DNA of 64,000 nt from Alteromonas profundi (GCF_010500865.1 NZ_JAAAWN010000011.1:83158-147157); one strand, 5' to 3'. Shown: positions 7,575 to 17,091, numbered from the stretch's first letter. Notes: generated by a model from the letters alone, not told the origin. Made by a program: numbers and translations.

Positions 7575-9917
7575 ATGACAACAAAACGCACATTCAAGCC
7601 CTTCACTTTTTCTATTATAGCGGGCGCTATAAGCCAAATATTACTTACCACACACGTTCAGGCGCAATCAGCCGAAGACACAGAAGCAAAAACTGAAGAA
7701 AAAATAGTAGTAACCGGACGGCGGGTATCGCAAAGTGATATTGCCATTGGAACCGATGAGGCCACCAATACATTGGCCGTTAGCCGAGAGGAACTACTTT
7801 CAGCGCCATCGGGGATCTCAGGGCTTAAAATGCTAGAAAGTTTACCGGGTTTTAATGTGCAAACCGATGGAGCGTTAGGGCTCTACGAATTTGGTAACTC
7901 TGTGCAGGTACGCGCGTTCCAGTTAAGCCAGATGGGCTTTGTACTTGATGGAATTCCGATGGGACGTTCTGATGCCTTTGGCGGGAGTCCAATTTTCCGC
8001 TATGTGGATAATGAGAACTTAGGTGCAGTGATTGCTTCTCCTGGGGCCGGCGATGTATCAGCCCCTACTTACGCATCACTTGGACCCATTGCAGAATACA
8101 CCACTGTGCGTCCTTCTGATGAAATGGGCGGTATGGTTTCTATTACTGCCGGTGACTTTGATTTACAGCGTACCTTCGTAAAGTTGGAAACCGGAGACAT
8201 TGATGGATTTAAGGCGTATGTGAGTCGCTCTAAAACCGACTCTGAACTATGGCGTGGGCCAGGTACCATCGACCGTGAACATATTGAGGGAAAAGCGCTA
8301 TATGAATTTGGCAGTAGTTACATTAGTGCCACCTATGTATCAAACGATTTCTTTGACTACGACTCGCCATCCGCCGCTGCGTCAACCTTTGAAGATGACT
8401 ACTATTACAGTTACGCAGATAGTATTCCAGAAGGGTGTATAGGCGCAGAGACTGGTGTGTATGATTTTAATGGCGACGGCACTATCGATGATAGTGATTT
8501 TACCCCCGTATTTACCGGATCAAACTGCACCAGTTATTACGAAGACCGCATTAATATCCGTGACGATAAACTTTATTCATTGGGCTTTGGTACCTATTTA
8601 ACCGAGGAAATGCAACTTGACGTTACTGCCTATCACGAGTCTAAAGATGGCTATGGTGTGTCACCAGATAGCTATACTAATACGCTAAGTATTTACACCG
8701 ATCAGGCTGCCGCTGGGCTTGATGTGGTTCATCCACGCGGTGTGCAATACGGGCTATCCACTGTGGGTGGCGATCGCGATGGCATAGTAGCAGGTGTTAC
8801 GTGGTTTCTAGGCGAGCATAGAATTGAGTTTGGTGGCTGGATAGAAGACGATACCTATAACCGTACACAAGCCCGTTACAATAAAACAGGGGGGAGTGCT
8901 GATGGCGCGGTAATAGAAGATGAAGTGGCTTATTATCGCCGCGATTATACTGCGGTAAGAGAGACAACCCAGCTATATATTAAAGATAACTTTTCGTTGA
9001 TGGACGACGATTTATTGCTTGAAATAGGCTTTAAATCTCTTTCGGTAGATTATTCTCTTGATGGTTATCGTGATTATGACGATTACGAAATCGATGGTGA
9101 GCCAGGTTATGGACCGCAATATGTTGAAGCTGAATATACCGATAACTTTCTTCCTATGGTGGGGGCGGTATATCGGTTAAATGATACCGATCAGCTCTTT
9201 GCGTCCGTGGCGCAAAATTTCGCGCTGCCAGCAGGTACTGACGATATATTTGATAACGCAGTGGGTTTTGATGCAGAAGCACCAGAAGGCGAAGAGGCAG
9301 ATAACTATGAAGTTGGTTTTCGTACAAACCGCGAAACCTATAACGGCGCAGTAGCCCTATTTTATACTCGCTTTGATAACCGCTTAGTTGCAAGCAGTGT
9401 TATTAATCCAGCTACCCAGCAGCCAGAAACATTTTATGTTAACGCGGGGGCGTCAAAGGCTTATGGTATTGAATTTAGTGGCGTGTTCCAGCCTGAAATA
9501 TTTGATCGCAAACTTTATTTCAACGCGAATGCCTCGTTTAAGAAAGCAGAACTAGTAGATGGTTTCGACAGTAATCCTGCCGGTAGTCAGCTTCCCGATA
9601 GCCCTGAATGGCTTGTTACCGGTGGCGTGACGTACGAACCGACGGAATGGTTGGTGGCTAATCTTTCAGCAAAGTATACCGATACCCGCTATACAGATTT
9701 CAACGAAACCTATGAGCTTGAAAGCTATCTTGTGGCGCAAGCCTACGTAGATATAGGGGGGCCTAACAATTTTGGAATGCCCGAAAATATGCGCTTACGT
9801 TTTAATGTGGACAACCTGTTCGACAAACAAGTTATGTCCTTTGGCTTTACCGGCTCATCCTTTGGACGCCCTCTTAGCCCACGAACTTTCCAAGCAACTC
9901 TTACGGTAGATTTTTAA
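7575..9917 (+). CDS. TonB-dependent receptor with an EF-hand/dockerin-like calcium loop
   Basis: 780-residue outer-membrane receptor: signal peptide ending near HVQAQS, TonB-box-like EKIVVTGRR near residue 44, plug domain with GLKMLESLPGFNV, and a barrel ending TLTVDF with a C-terminal Phe. In an extracellular-loop position around residues 297-309 it carries DFNGDGTIDDSDF, which matches a calcium-binding EF-hand/dockerin-type loop and is flanked by two cysteines about 30 residues apart. The stop is immediately followed by the start of an M19 dipeptidase, so the ligand may be a peptide or dipeptide-like nutrient. The substrate is inferred only from this neighbour. Confidence 0.88.
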   Translation: MTTKRTFKPFTFSIIAGAISQILLTTHVQAQSAEDTEAKTEEKIVVTGRRVSQSDIAIGTDEATNTLAVSREELLSAPSGISGLKMLESLPGFNVQTDGALGLYEFGNSVQVRAFQLSQMGFVLDGIPMGRSDAFGGSPIFRYVDNENLGAVIASPGAGDVSAPTYASLGPIAEYTTVRPSDEMGGMVSITAGDFDLQRTFVKLETGDIDGFKAYVSRSKTDSELWRGPGTIDREHIEGKALYEFGSSYISATYVSNDFFDYDSPSAAASTFEDDYYYSYADSIPEGCIGAETGVYDFNGDGTIDDSDFTPVFTGSNCTSYYEDRINIRDDKLYSLGFGTYLTEEMQLDVTAYHESKDGYGVSPDSYTNTLSIYTDQAAAGLDVVHPRGVQYGLSTVGGDRDGIVAGVTWFLGEHRIEFGGWIEDDTYNRTQARYNKTGGSADGAVIEDEVAYYRRDYTAVRETTQLYIKDNFSLMDDDLLLEIGFKSLSVDYSLDGYRDYDDYEIDGEPGYGPQYVEAEYTDNFLPMVGAVYRLNDTDQLFASVAQNFALPAGTDDIFDNAVGFDAEAPEGEEADNYEVGFRTNRETYNGAVALFYTRFDNRLVASSVINPATQQPETFYVNAGASKAYGIEFSGVFQPEIFDRKLYFNANASFKKAELVDGFDSNPAGSQLPDSPEWLVTGGVTYEPTEWLVANLSAKYTDTRYTDFNETYELESYLVAQAYVDIGGPNNFGMPENMRLRFNVDNLFDKQVMSFGFTGSSFGRPLSPRTFQATLTVDF

Positions 9918-11141
9918 ATGATTAAACAGTTAACGCGTTCGTTATGCGCACTAACAGTCGCGGCCTCGTTAAGCCCTTGTTGGGCAGCCACTGACCCTAG
10001 TAAGATTCATGACTCGCTGGTAGTTATGGACACCCACCTTGATACGCCAGCGCTGCTTGTTCAGCCGGGCTTCGATATAATGCACGCGCACACCTACAGT
10101 GATGATTTTTCGCAAGTTGATGTGCCGCGTATGGATGAGGGGGGCCTAGATGGTGGGTTTTGGGTAATTTACACCCCCCAGGGCCCGGTCGATGAAGAGG
10201 GCTTTGAAGCGGCCAGAGATACGGCTTTGCTACGTGCAATGGCTATTCACAAAATGGTTGCCTCTCACCCAGATACGTTTGCATTAGCGAAAGAGCCAGA
10301 AGATGCGAAAAACATTGCCGCACAAGGTAAAAAGATTGTTTATATAAGTATGGAAAACGCCTATCCACTAGGTGAAGACCTGAGCTTGTTAGACACCTTT
10401 TATAAAATGGGCTTACGTATGATTGGTCCAGTGCATTTTAAAAATAACCAGTTTGGCGATAGCTCCACTGACCCTGAAGGCCCTAAGTATGATGGCTTAT
10501 CTCCACTAGGTGAAAAATTGGTTAAGCGGGCGAATGAATTGGGCATAGTGTTGGATGGCTCTCACGCTCATGATGCGCTGGTGGAAGATATGATTGCGCT
10601 GTCAAAAACGCCGATCATATTGTCCCATTCGGGTACCAAAGCCATTTACGATCACCCTCGTAATGTAGACGATAGCCTACTTAAAAAGTTGGTAGAAAGT
10701 GGCGGCGTTATTCACGTTAATGCGTATGGCTCCTACTTAACCGAATTACCTAGCGACCCTGAACGAAGCAAAGCTTACGGCGTGCTATTTAAACAAATGG
10801 GCGATATTGCCAATATGACCGCTGAAGAGGTAGCCGCGCTTAAAGCCAAACGCAAGCAAATTGATTTAGAACACCCTGCGGTACGTGCCACGTTCGAAGA
10901 TTATATGGAACACTTTCTACATATTCTTGAGGTGGCCGGGCCTAAACATACCGGCGTAGGCGCCGACTGGGACGGCGGTGGTGGTGTAGAGCGTATGATG
11001 GATGTGGCAGCACTACCGTTAATTACCGAGCGCTTGTTGGCTGAGGGCTATAGTAAAGACGATTTAGCTGATATTTGGGGCAATAACGCGCTAAGGTTGC
11101 TGCAACAAGCGCAAGATTATGCTGACTCACTAGACCAGTAG
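9918..11141 (+). CDS. Exported M19 (renal-type) membrane dipeptidase
   Basis: Zinc metallopeptidase of family M19, 407 residues, with an N-terminal signal peptide ending near CWAATD. It is therefore expected in the periplasm. The metal-binding HxD is present as VVMDTHLDTP (about residue 38), followed by the bridging Glu in ISMENAYP, then His in LDGSHAHD and ILSHSGTKAI, and GVGADWDGGGG near the C-terminus. Family enzymes cleave dipeptides, including D-residue-containing ones. The ATG directly abuts the TAA of the receptor gene, so the two are co-transcribed and probably translationally coupled. Confidence 0.9.
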   Translation: MIKQLTRSLCALTVAASLSPCWAATDPSKIHDSLVVMDTHLDTPALLVQPGFDIMHAHTYSDDFSQVDVPRMDEGGLDGGFWVIYTPQGPVDEEGFEAARDTALLRAMAIHKMVASHPDTFALAKEPEDAKNIAAQGKKIVYISMENAYPLGEDLSLLDTFYKMGLRMIGPVHFKNNQFGDSSTDPEGPKYDGLSPLGEKLVKRANELGIVLDGSHAHDALVEDMIALSKTPIILSHSGTKAIYDHPRNVDDSLLKKLVESGGVIHVNAYGSYLTELPSDPERSKAYGVLFKQMGDIANMTAEEVAALKAKRKQIDLEHPAVRATFEDYMEHFLHILEVAGPKHTGVGADWDGGGGVERMMDVAALPLITERLLAEGYSKDDLADIWGNNALRLLQQAQDYADSLDQ

Positions 11142-11179
11142 CGGTGCGTTAACAACGTAAACCCTCAAAAATAAAGCAA

Positions 11180-11207
11180 GAGGAGCAAGCGCAAAGCGCT
11201 TGCCCTC
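11180..11207. terminator. Bidirectional terminator
   Basis: Perfect stem GCAAGCGC-AAA-GCGCTTGC extended by GAGG/CCTC around a bulged A. A-rich sequence on the left and GTTTACATTT on the right let it serve both the dipeptidase gene and the converging cyclophilin gene. Confidence 0.75.
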
Positions 11208-11257
11208 GTTTACATTTAATACGGCCTTGCTACAAACGCCGCTTGTTTCAATAGGGG

Positions 11258-11866
11258 TTACAACGGCGGTAACACAGTAACCTTTTTAATAACAATGGGC
11301 TCAATTGGAACGTTATTCGCACTTAGCCTAAGTGAGTATTCAGTTTCTACTTCCGACATGGCATCGACCACATCTTCGCCTTCAACAATCATTCCGAAAA
11401 CCGCGTAACCCCAATCGCGGCCTGGATTTAAGCTTTCATTATCGTTCACGTTAAAGAAAAACTGACGATTGGCGCTATGCGGCTCGTTTTGGCGCGCCAT
11501 GGCAATGGTGTATAAATCATTGGTTAACCCATTGCCCGACTCGTTAAAAATATCGGGGAAGTTAGACTTACCATCAAAATCCGTATTGTAACCGCCACCT
11601 TGCACAACAAACCCAGGAACGATGCGGTGAAAAATAGTATCTTCGTAACTGCGTTTATCAACATAACGCAAAAAGTTATTCACCGTAATAGGCGCTCGGC
11701 GTCTATCGAGTTCTACCACCACATCACCCATAGTGGTTTCTATTTTAACCCGGGGGTAATAGTTGTCTGGCTGAATATGTGAGCCATCATTTTTTTTCGC
11801 CGCTAATGCGCTTGTACTTACCGTTAAGCTGCTAAAAAACAGCGCGAAAATGATTTTCTTAAACAT
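11258..11866 (-). CDS. Periplasmic cyclophilin-type peptidyl-prolyl isomerase
   Basis: Cyclophilin-fold prolyl isomerase of 202 residues with a signal peptide (MFKKIIFALFFSS ... SALAAKK). Active-site segments are present: FHRIVPGFVVQGGGY and the MARQNEPHSANRQFFFN loop, and GRDWGYAVFGMIVEG. It should fold envelope proteins, as PpiA does. The start was set at MFKKII because AAGGAG lies 7 bases upstream; that ribosome binding site sits right at the stop of rlmG, which implies co-transcription. A longer frame of 24 extra residues is rejected. Confidence 0.9.
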   Translation of the reverse strand: MFKKIIFALFFSSLTVSTSALAAKKNDGSHIQPDNYYPRVKIETTMGDVVVELDRRRAPITVNNFLRYVDKRSYEDTIFHRIVPGFVVQGGGYNTDFDGKSNFPDIFNESGNGLTNDLYTIAMARQNEPHSANRQFFFNVNDNESLNPGRDWGYAVFGMIVEGEDVVDAMSEVETEYSLRLSANNVPIEPIVIKKVTVLPPL

Positions 11867-11876
11867 ACTGGGCTCC

Positions 11877-13079
11877 TTAACGTTTAGCTGTTCCCAAAAT
11901 AACAAATTTATTGTCACTGGCAATGATATTAGTCCCACCGAATAGGCGCTTCAATTTAATGTGGTACTCAAGGTGGCGGTTACCTACAACAATTAAATGG
12001 CCACTTCTCACTAACAAATCTCTGGCATCTTGAAACATTTGCCAAGCAATATGATCGGTAATGGCATTTTGTTGATGAAAGGGCGGGTTGCAAAGTACTT
12101 TAGTAACGGCTGGGCGTTCTGTTCTTTCTAATAAGGCTTCTAAACAGTTACTCGCAATAAACTCGCACTGGTCAATCTTATCGGGAAAGTTGTTGAGCAC
12201 ATTAAGTCTGGCACTTTCTACCGCCATAAACGACTCATCAACAAAAATAACCTTACAATCTGGGGCCATGGATAGCGCTTGTAAACCTAATACGCCGTTG
12301 CCACAACCTAAATCTACCACCACGTCATTACTGCTTACCGTCATGTGGGGAAGCATAATGCGTGCGCCAATATCAAGGGATTGTCGCGAAAACACATTGG
12401 CCAAATTTGCCAGTTGTACTGTTTGCCCCGTGGGTAGGGTACACGGCCACGTAGTAGGATAAGGAGACGTCACTTCTGCCTTCTTTTCATCCATTTGGCA
12501 AAAAACCAAGCGAGACTTCTTCTTTGCCAAAGATGTGGTTGTCTTTCCTAAAACCTTCTCAAACAGGCCTAGTACGGTTTTGGTAATGTTTTTTACTTTT
12601 CCCGCTGCAATAATTCGGGTGCTGGCCGTTGCTACCCTTTTTATATCAATAAGTTGTTGCTCTAAAAGCGCTAAGGTCCTTGGCACTTTTATTAAAATCA
12701 TATCTGGTGCAGTAGGCGTGTTTATGGATAAACTCTCCACACTAGTGAGGCTTTTCACCACAGATGTTATTGCCCCGTCGGCAGTGACGTCAGGGTTGGC
12801 GTTATTTAGGATTAAATTCTCACGTAAACTACGCAATGCAATATAGGAATCGGAAATCCAAATGGGGTTATATTGCGTAAACCAACAACCTAAGGCACCA
12901 AAATCGTCATTAAAAATAAGCATGGGGCCGGTTAAGGGCTTTTCGCTTAACGCAGCCTCAACGTGGCTTATAAGTAATTCGTCGGCACTATCCCACGCCT
13001 GTAAACTGACGTGTTGATGCTTCTGTGGGTAACGAATTAGGGTAAACTGGCGGTCTGCCAGTATAAATTCTGTGTTCAT
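11877..13079 (-). CDS. rlmG: 23S rRNA (guanine-1835-N2) methyltransferase
   Basis: 400-residue two-domain S-adenosylmethionine methyltransferase. It has a non-catalytic N-terminal half, then VVDLGCGNGVLGLQAL (SAM site, about residue 253) and the amino-methylating motif NPPFHQQNAITDHIAWQMF. The C-terminal region GHLIVVGNRHLEYHIKLKRLFG matches RlmG rather than RsmC. It modifies G1835 of 23S rRNA. It is divergent from the AlkB-like gene, with the two starts close together, and is followed 10 bases later by the cyclophilin gene. Confidence 0.93.
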   Translation of the reverse strand: MNTEFILADRQFTLIRYPQKHQHVSLQAWDSADELLISHVEAALSEKPLTGPMLIFNDDFGALGCWFTQYNPIWISDSYIALRSLRENLILNNANPDVTADGAITSVVKSLTSVESLSINTPTAPDMILIKVPRTLALLEQQLIDIKRVATASTRIIAAGKVKNITKTVLGLFEKVLGKTTTSLAKKKSRLVFCQMDEKKAEVTSPYPTTWPCTLPTGQTVQLANLANVFSRQSLDIGARIMLPHMTVSSNDVVVDLGCGNGVLGLQALSMAPDCKVIFVDESFMAVESARLNVLNNFPDKIDQCEFIASNCLEALLERTERPAVTKVLCNPPFHQQNAITDHIAWQMFQDARDLLVRSGHLIVVGNRHLEYHIKLKRLFGGTNIIASDNKFVILGTAKR

Positions 13080-13108
13080 GTTAATGCTATCTAAGGTTGT
13101 CGGGTATT

Positions 13109-13735
13109 ATGCAATTACCACTGTTTTCGAATAACGAAAAAGTCGCGAAATCACCCATAACGCTTCCTTTGCCGGAAGCTCAAGTACGCTATTATCCGCA
13201 ATGGCTATCCCCAGAGCAAGCCAACCTTTATAAGAATTCTTTAGAGCACGATTTACCTTGGCGTCAAGACAGCTTGCGGATGTTTGGCAAAACAATCCCC
13301 ATTCCACGTTTACAGTCTTGGCATGGAGACCCCGAATGTCTATATAGCTACTCTGGTTTGTCGTTAAGCCCGGCGCCTTGGACTAAAGTGCTTATCGCAA
13401 TTAGAGACAAATGCCGTGATGAATGCAACGTTCATTTTAATAGTGTTTTGGCCAATTGGTATCGCCATGGGCAAGATAGCATGAGTATGCATTCAGACGA
13501 TGAACCTGAATTGGGCCCCAACCCTGTTATCGCCTCGGTTACGTTAGGCGCAGCGCGCCCCTTTGTATTAAAACACAAAGAAACCGGTGAGCGCTACGTA
13601 CAGGTATTAGAGCACGGTAGCTTACTGTTGATGCAAGGCAGTACCCAAAGTCATTATTTACACGGGATAGCTAAGACGGCAAAACCAATTGGTGATAGAA
13701 TAAATCTCACTTATCGAAAATTAATCATACGGTAG
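13109..13735 (+). CDS. AlkB-like 2-oxoglutarate/Fe(II) dioxygenase
   Basis: About 208 residues, of the AlkB family that reverses alkylation damage on nucleic acids. The iron ligands appear as His and Asp in MSMHSDDEPELG and the distal His in SHYLHGIAKTA. The 2-oxoglutarate-binding arginines are in GDRINLTYRKL, and IPRLQSWHGD is the substrate loop. The layout is closer to AlkB2/3-like proteins than to the Ada-linked E. coli AlkB. The ATG (MQLPLFSNNE) is preferred over an earlier TTG. bolA follows 11 bases later. Confidence 0.88.
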   Translation: MQLPLFSNNEKVAKSPITLPLPEAQVRYYPQWLSPEQANLYKNSLEHDLPWRQDSLRMFGKTIPIPRLQSWHGDPECLYSYSGLSLSPAPWTKVLIAIRDKCRDECNVHFNSVLANWYRHGQDSMSMHSDDEPELGPNPVIASVTLGAARPFVLKHKETGERYVQVLEHGSLLLMQGSTQSHYLHGIAKTAKPIGDRINLTYRKLIIR

Positions 13736-13746
13736 CCGAGTCATTA

Positions 13747-14064
13747 ATGAACGTTAAAGATTTTATCGAAAACACCCTTAAAGATGCATTATCCCCCGTT
13801 TTTTTAGATGTCTTAGATGAAAGCCATATGCATAATGTGCCAGAGGGGGCACAAAGTCATTTTAAGGTTACTGTAGTCTCTAATACGTTTGAAGGTAAAC
13901 GCCTCATTGCTCGCCATCTAGAAGTAAATACGTTATTAGATGAAGCGCTTAAAGGCCCCGTGCACGCGTTGGCACTGCATACCTATACCGAGCAGGAGTG
14001 GCAAAAACGGGGCGCAGAGGCCATGAAATCTCCGGCCTGTCTTGGCGGTAGCAAACAGGGCTAA
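13747..14064 (+). CDS. bolA: BolA family protein
   Basis: 105-residue BolA protein: PVFLDVLDESHMHNVPEGAQSHFKV contains the conserved ligand and fold residues, and VHALALHTYTEQEW is the family's C-terminal signature. A tail with SPACLGG resembles E. coli BolA. Family members bind monothiol glutaredoxins and [2Fe-2S] clusters and influence envelope and morphology genes. Downstream of the AlkB-like gene in the same direction. Confidence 0.93.
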   Translation: MNVKDFIENTLKDALSPVFLDVLDESHMHNVPEGAQSHFKVTVVSNTFEGKRLIARHLEVNTLLDEALKGPVHALALHTYTEQEWQKRGAEAMKSPACLGGSKQG

Positions 14065-14104
14065 ACAACCGGTCAAATAACGCGATTAAGGAGCACAAGA
14101 AAAC

Positions 14105-14776
14105 ATGGAAGAGAAGGGCACTGTTAGGGCTTATGCGCAAATTCTTGAAACCCCCACTGTACAAATAGTGTTATTAGGTGGTGGTTTTCTGCTGTTAATG
14201 CTATTTGAATCTATGGGCGTTTTAGCTGGCTTTGATAGCCAGGTGCGTAGTTATTTAATGCAATTTGCGTTGAGCGACTGGCAACAAGATATTTTGCGTG
14301 ATGCGACTGCGTTGGGCAGCAATAGTGTGTTGCTGTTTATTACCTTTGCTGTGGCATTAGGCTATAAGTTACAAGGCAACATGAAACTGGCCTCTGCGCT
14401 AGTGTTTACTGTAATAATAGGTTTAGCGCTTACCTTTGCGCTTAAATATGGTATTAATCGGCCACGTCCGCCGGTATCGCAACACGATGTTGATGTGTAC
14501 ACCCAAAGCTTCCCTTCCGCCCACGCTATGATGTCCACCATTGTGTATTTCTATTTGGCCAGCTTATTGGCGCATCGAGTGAATACCTTAAGCGTAAAGG
14601 TGTGGGGATATGCGGTGGCTGCCATTTTAGTGTTTTTAATTGGTTGTAGTCGTGTATTGCTTGGGGTGCACTGGCCCACAGATGTTTTAGCCGGGTGGCT
14701 GGGTGGCGGAGCATTTTTAGCGTATTGTTTCTTCTTAATAAAGTGGCAAAGACGGTTGCGTATTCGGCGTAAGTAA
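14105..14776 (+). CDS. PAP2-family membrane phosphatase
   Basis: Inner-membrane acid phosphatase of 223 residues with about six hydrophobic segments. All three PAP2 motifs are present: KYGINRPRP, PSAH (in SFPSAHAMM) and SRVLLGVHWPTD, with the catalytic His and the nucleophile His in the last two. Likely substrates are phosphatidic acid, phosphatidylglycerol phosphate or undecaprenyl pyrophosphate. AAGGAG precedes the start by 11 bases. It ends exactly where the convergent nasR ends, with no terminator between. Confidence 0.9.
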   Translation: MEEKGTVRAYAQILETPTVQIVLLGGGFLLLMLFESMGVLAGFDSQVRSYLMQFALSDWQQDILRDATALGSNSVLLFITFAVALGYKLQGNMKLASALVFTVIIGLALTFALKYGINRPRPPVSQHDVDVYTQSFPSAHAMMSTIVYFYLASLLAHRVNTLSVKVWGYAVAAILVFLIGCSRVLLGVHWPTDVLAGWLGGGAFLAYCFFLIKWQRRLRIRRK

Positions 14777-16240
14777 TTAACCTCGATATTTGGCTGCAGA
14801 TTTTGGGCGAGATTGTTGCGCTATATCTACTACTTTTTGCGCAATGCTTGCTAAGCTGGCATTCTCATTCATTGCTTGCTTTTGCAATCGGCGATAAGCG
14901 TCATGTTCACTTAGCTGAAATTGCTGCATTAAAATAAGTTTTGCCCTATCGGTAAGCTTGTGTTCGGTAATGGCTCGCTTCGCGTCCTCTAACTCTTTGG
15001 TCATATCTTTTATGTATTGCGCTTGTCCTTGAAGTAAATCGTAAAATGAACGGTGTGCCGATAACGCCTCTGCCTGTGTGTCCAATTCATGCCCGTTAAT
15101 GTGCGGGCTATGATCATCGACTAATCCTGGCATGCTAGGATCAAATAAAAGGGTAAGGGGCGAACCTTCAGGAACATGTTCATCAGAAAAACTTTCAATA
15201 AGGCGCTGGTGGTTAGTCATTTCCTCTTGTGCGTTAGTAACTTTACGCTTTGCCGCTTTCACTAAACCTTCCGTAAGTGTGTCTTCAATGTCTTCCATTG
15301 CATCAATACGACGTGTGGCTACATCAAACCACACCTCACTAATTTCAGGCGCGATAGGGCTGCCATCGGCTAACTGAGCAATCATATTACGTAACTGCAT
15401 AACGTCGTGGCTGGCGGGGCTGCTATCTAATTGCGCGAGTAACTGACGTTGTGGCTTTGTCGAAAACTCATTAAATACAGAGAAATGGTGTTGTTGGGCT
15501 TGCTGTAAGGTACTCAATTTATCGCAAAGGCGGGTATCAAAATGGGTTTCTGCAAACCCAATGGCGCCCCACGCACGCTCTTGTCCAGCATATTCTTTAC
15601 CTTGCATTAAATTGAACAAGGCAACGAGCATACGAGTGATGGTTGGGTCACTGGCAATATCCGCAGCTTCAAATATTACCGTTAATAACCCGGCCACTAG
15701 GCGACAGTATGCCCGAGTAGACTCTAGCGCTGACAATGATAGCGATGAAATTTTATCTCGTAGTACGGGTAAGTAATCAATACCTTGCAGTGCTAAGGTT
15801 ACGCTACTTAACAGACGCGGATTCCCATCAACGGTTTTATTGGTAAGAAAAAGCGACTTAAGTTGACTGCGTAAATTATCTTCTGCTGCAATAGCCGACT
15901 GAATATGGGTGTTACGTTGGGCGGCGAAGCGTGTTCCCTTCGAGGCAATATAAATATTGCTTGCCCCCCGTTCTCGTTGCAACGCGTGAACCACATGTTT
16001 CACCGCAATAACAATGCGACAGTTGCTCGAAAGCTGTTCTAATACATGTATTTCAGCGTGCTTTGCGGCCAAGAGAAAACGCTTAGTCACATCGCTTAAA
16101 TGTGAAGCCGGTGGTGTGTCGCTGTCGGTGAGCATATGACGAACCCAATCTATCTCAAACGGTAAAGGTAGATACATCATTAGGCGATACGTGTAGTAAG
16201 AGAGTGTCTCGTACAATACCGCGTGGTGATATAACTGCAT
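14777..16240 (-). CDS. nasR: NasR-like nitrate/nitrite-sensing antiterminator (NIT-ANTAR)
   Basis: 487-residue regulator with a long all-helical NIT (nitrate/nitrite-sensing) domain, recognisable from ALQRERGASNIYIASKG near residue 90 through GKEYAGQERAWGA near residue 217. It has a short C-terminal ANTAR RNA-binding domain (about residues 415-475: LTDRAKLILMQQFQLSEHDA ... AQKVVDIAQ). In Klebsiella NasR, nitrate binding lets ANTAR disrupt a leader terminator. Two such leaders lie nearby, before nirB and nrtA. The start is uncertain: no ribosome binding site is seen, and a Met pair at residues 21-22 is an alternative. Confidence 0.9.
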   Translation of the reverse strand: MQLYHHAVLYETLSYYTYRLMMYLPLPFEIDWVRHMLTDSDTPPASHLSDVTKRFLLAAKHAEIHVLEQLSSNCRIVIAVKHVVHALQRERGASNIYIASKGTRFAAQRNTHIQSAIAAEDNLRSQLKSLFLTNKTVDGNPRLLSSVTLALQGIDYLPVLRDKISSLSLSALESTRAYCRLVAGLLTVIFEAADIASDPTITRMLVALFNLMQGKEYAGQERAWGAIGFAETHFDTRLCDKLSTLQQAQQHHFSVFNEFSTKPQRQLLAQLDSSPASHDVMQLRNMIAQLADGSPIAPEISEVWFDVATRRIDAMEDIEDTLTEGLVKAAKRKVTNAQEEMTNHQRLIESFSDEHVPEGSPLTLLFDPSMPGLVDDHSPHINGHELDTQAEALSAHRSFYDLLQGQAQYIKDMTKELEDAKRAITEHKLTDRAKLILMQQFQLSEHDAYRRLQKQAMNENASLASIAQKVVDIAQQSRPKSAAKYRG

Positions 16241-16445
16241 CTGTTAAGACCAATAGTAAACAACAAGCAATGGGTATGCCCTAATTGAAGTCCGTTAGTT
16301 GTAATATAACTTGTTGAAATTATTTGTTTTTTGTAAGGGTGTTGGAGGGCGGTGTCGACGTGTTTTCCCAGTTTGGTGCAACGTTAGGAGGCCGCTGCCC
16401 ATCGAAGCGCAGTAATGGTGCAATGCCATACTGCGCGCTTTCTGC

Positions 16446-16733
16446 TTAGTGACGTACCACGCGAAGAAACCAACCTACAAATAATGAGATTAAGAAACCA
16501 AAAAAGGCCATCAATATTGTCATTGTCATAAGCTTGCCAGAGAAATCTGCGTTTTCCCCAGTCTGTTCGCTAATAAGCATGCCAGACGCCTGAAAAATAA
16601 ATAAGGTGGTAATAGAAAACAGCAAAATAACCACTGTAGATGTAAGCGTCGCTTTCCAGTAGGCTTTTGGCGCCATCCAATGTATGGCCCCCGCTACAAG
16701 CACGCATAAAATAGTAAGAATATAAGGGACCAC
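16446..16733 (-). CDS. Small membrane protein of unknown function
   Basis: 95 residues with three predicted membrane segments: residues about 3-19, 28-49 and 70-90. I do not recognise a family. It is supported as a real gene by a GTG start with AAGGAG six bases upstream and by its consistent membrane-protein composition. It lies upstream of nasR in the same direction with about 200 bases between. Confidence 0.65.
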   Translation of the reverse strand: MVPYILTILCVLVAGAIHWMAPKAYWKATLTSTVVILLFSITTLFIFQASGMLISEQTGENADFSGKLMTMTILMAFFGFLISLFVGWFLRVVRH

Positions 16734-17091
16734 TGTTACTCCTTATGAGTCATGGGATAAATTAAGTAAAAAAGTACGAACGGGTCGTCATAGTATTAAT
16801 ATACGATGCTACGTATAGAACAAATTGTCAGCCTGATACAAATAATTCGTTGCTAAAACGCGTTTAGGTGATAAATGAAGACAGCGCAGTTAAACAGTGC
16901 GCCACTGCACATATTGCGAGGTTTGCGAAGCTCGTGGTTGAAAAAGCAACAATGCTTAACACTCTATTAAAAGATTTCCCCTATAAATGGTGGTAGAATC
17001 GCCAGCAAATTCCACAGACCCGTTGGTCACGGTTGATCTCCTCAACCGAACAAGCGATGTCTTAACTTTAATTTTTAACTCCTGAGAAAAC
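16734..17091 (+). promoter_or_regulatory. Intergenic region with candidate SulP promoter
   Basis: About 360 bases between divergent genes. The best promoter-like element for the SulP gene is an extended -10, TGGTAGAAT (16991-16999), with no good -35 partner. Nothing else stands out. Confidence 0.3.

Noticed and set aside
7436..7651. Minus-strand frames of 64-71 codons upstream of the second TonB receptor
   Set aside because: They overlap the receptor signal peptide, lack ribosome binding sites and have no recognisable features.
10027..10037. An exact TGGACACCCAC in the dipeptidase gene
   Set aside because: It encodes Met-Asp-Thr-His of the conserved metal site, so it is explained by protein sequence and not counted in the repeat family.
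12088..12462. A 124-codon open frame opposite rlmG
   Set aside because: It is antisense to the methyltransferase domain; the low-complexity translation is an artefact of the opposite strand.
14105..14776. Treating the PAP2 gene as part of the nitrate cluster
   Set aside because: It runs in the direction of bolA and the AlkB-like gene and converges on nasR, so nothing links it functionally.
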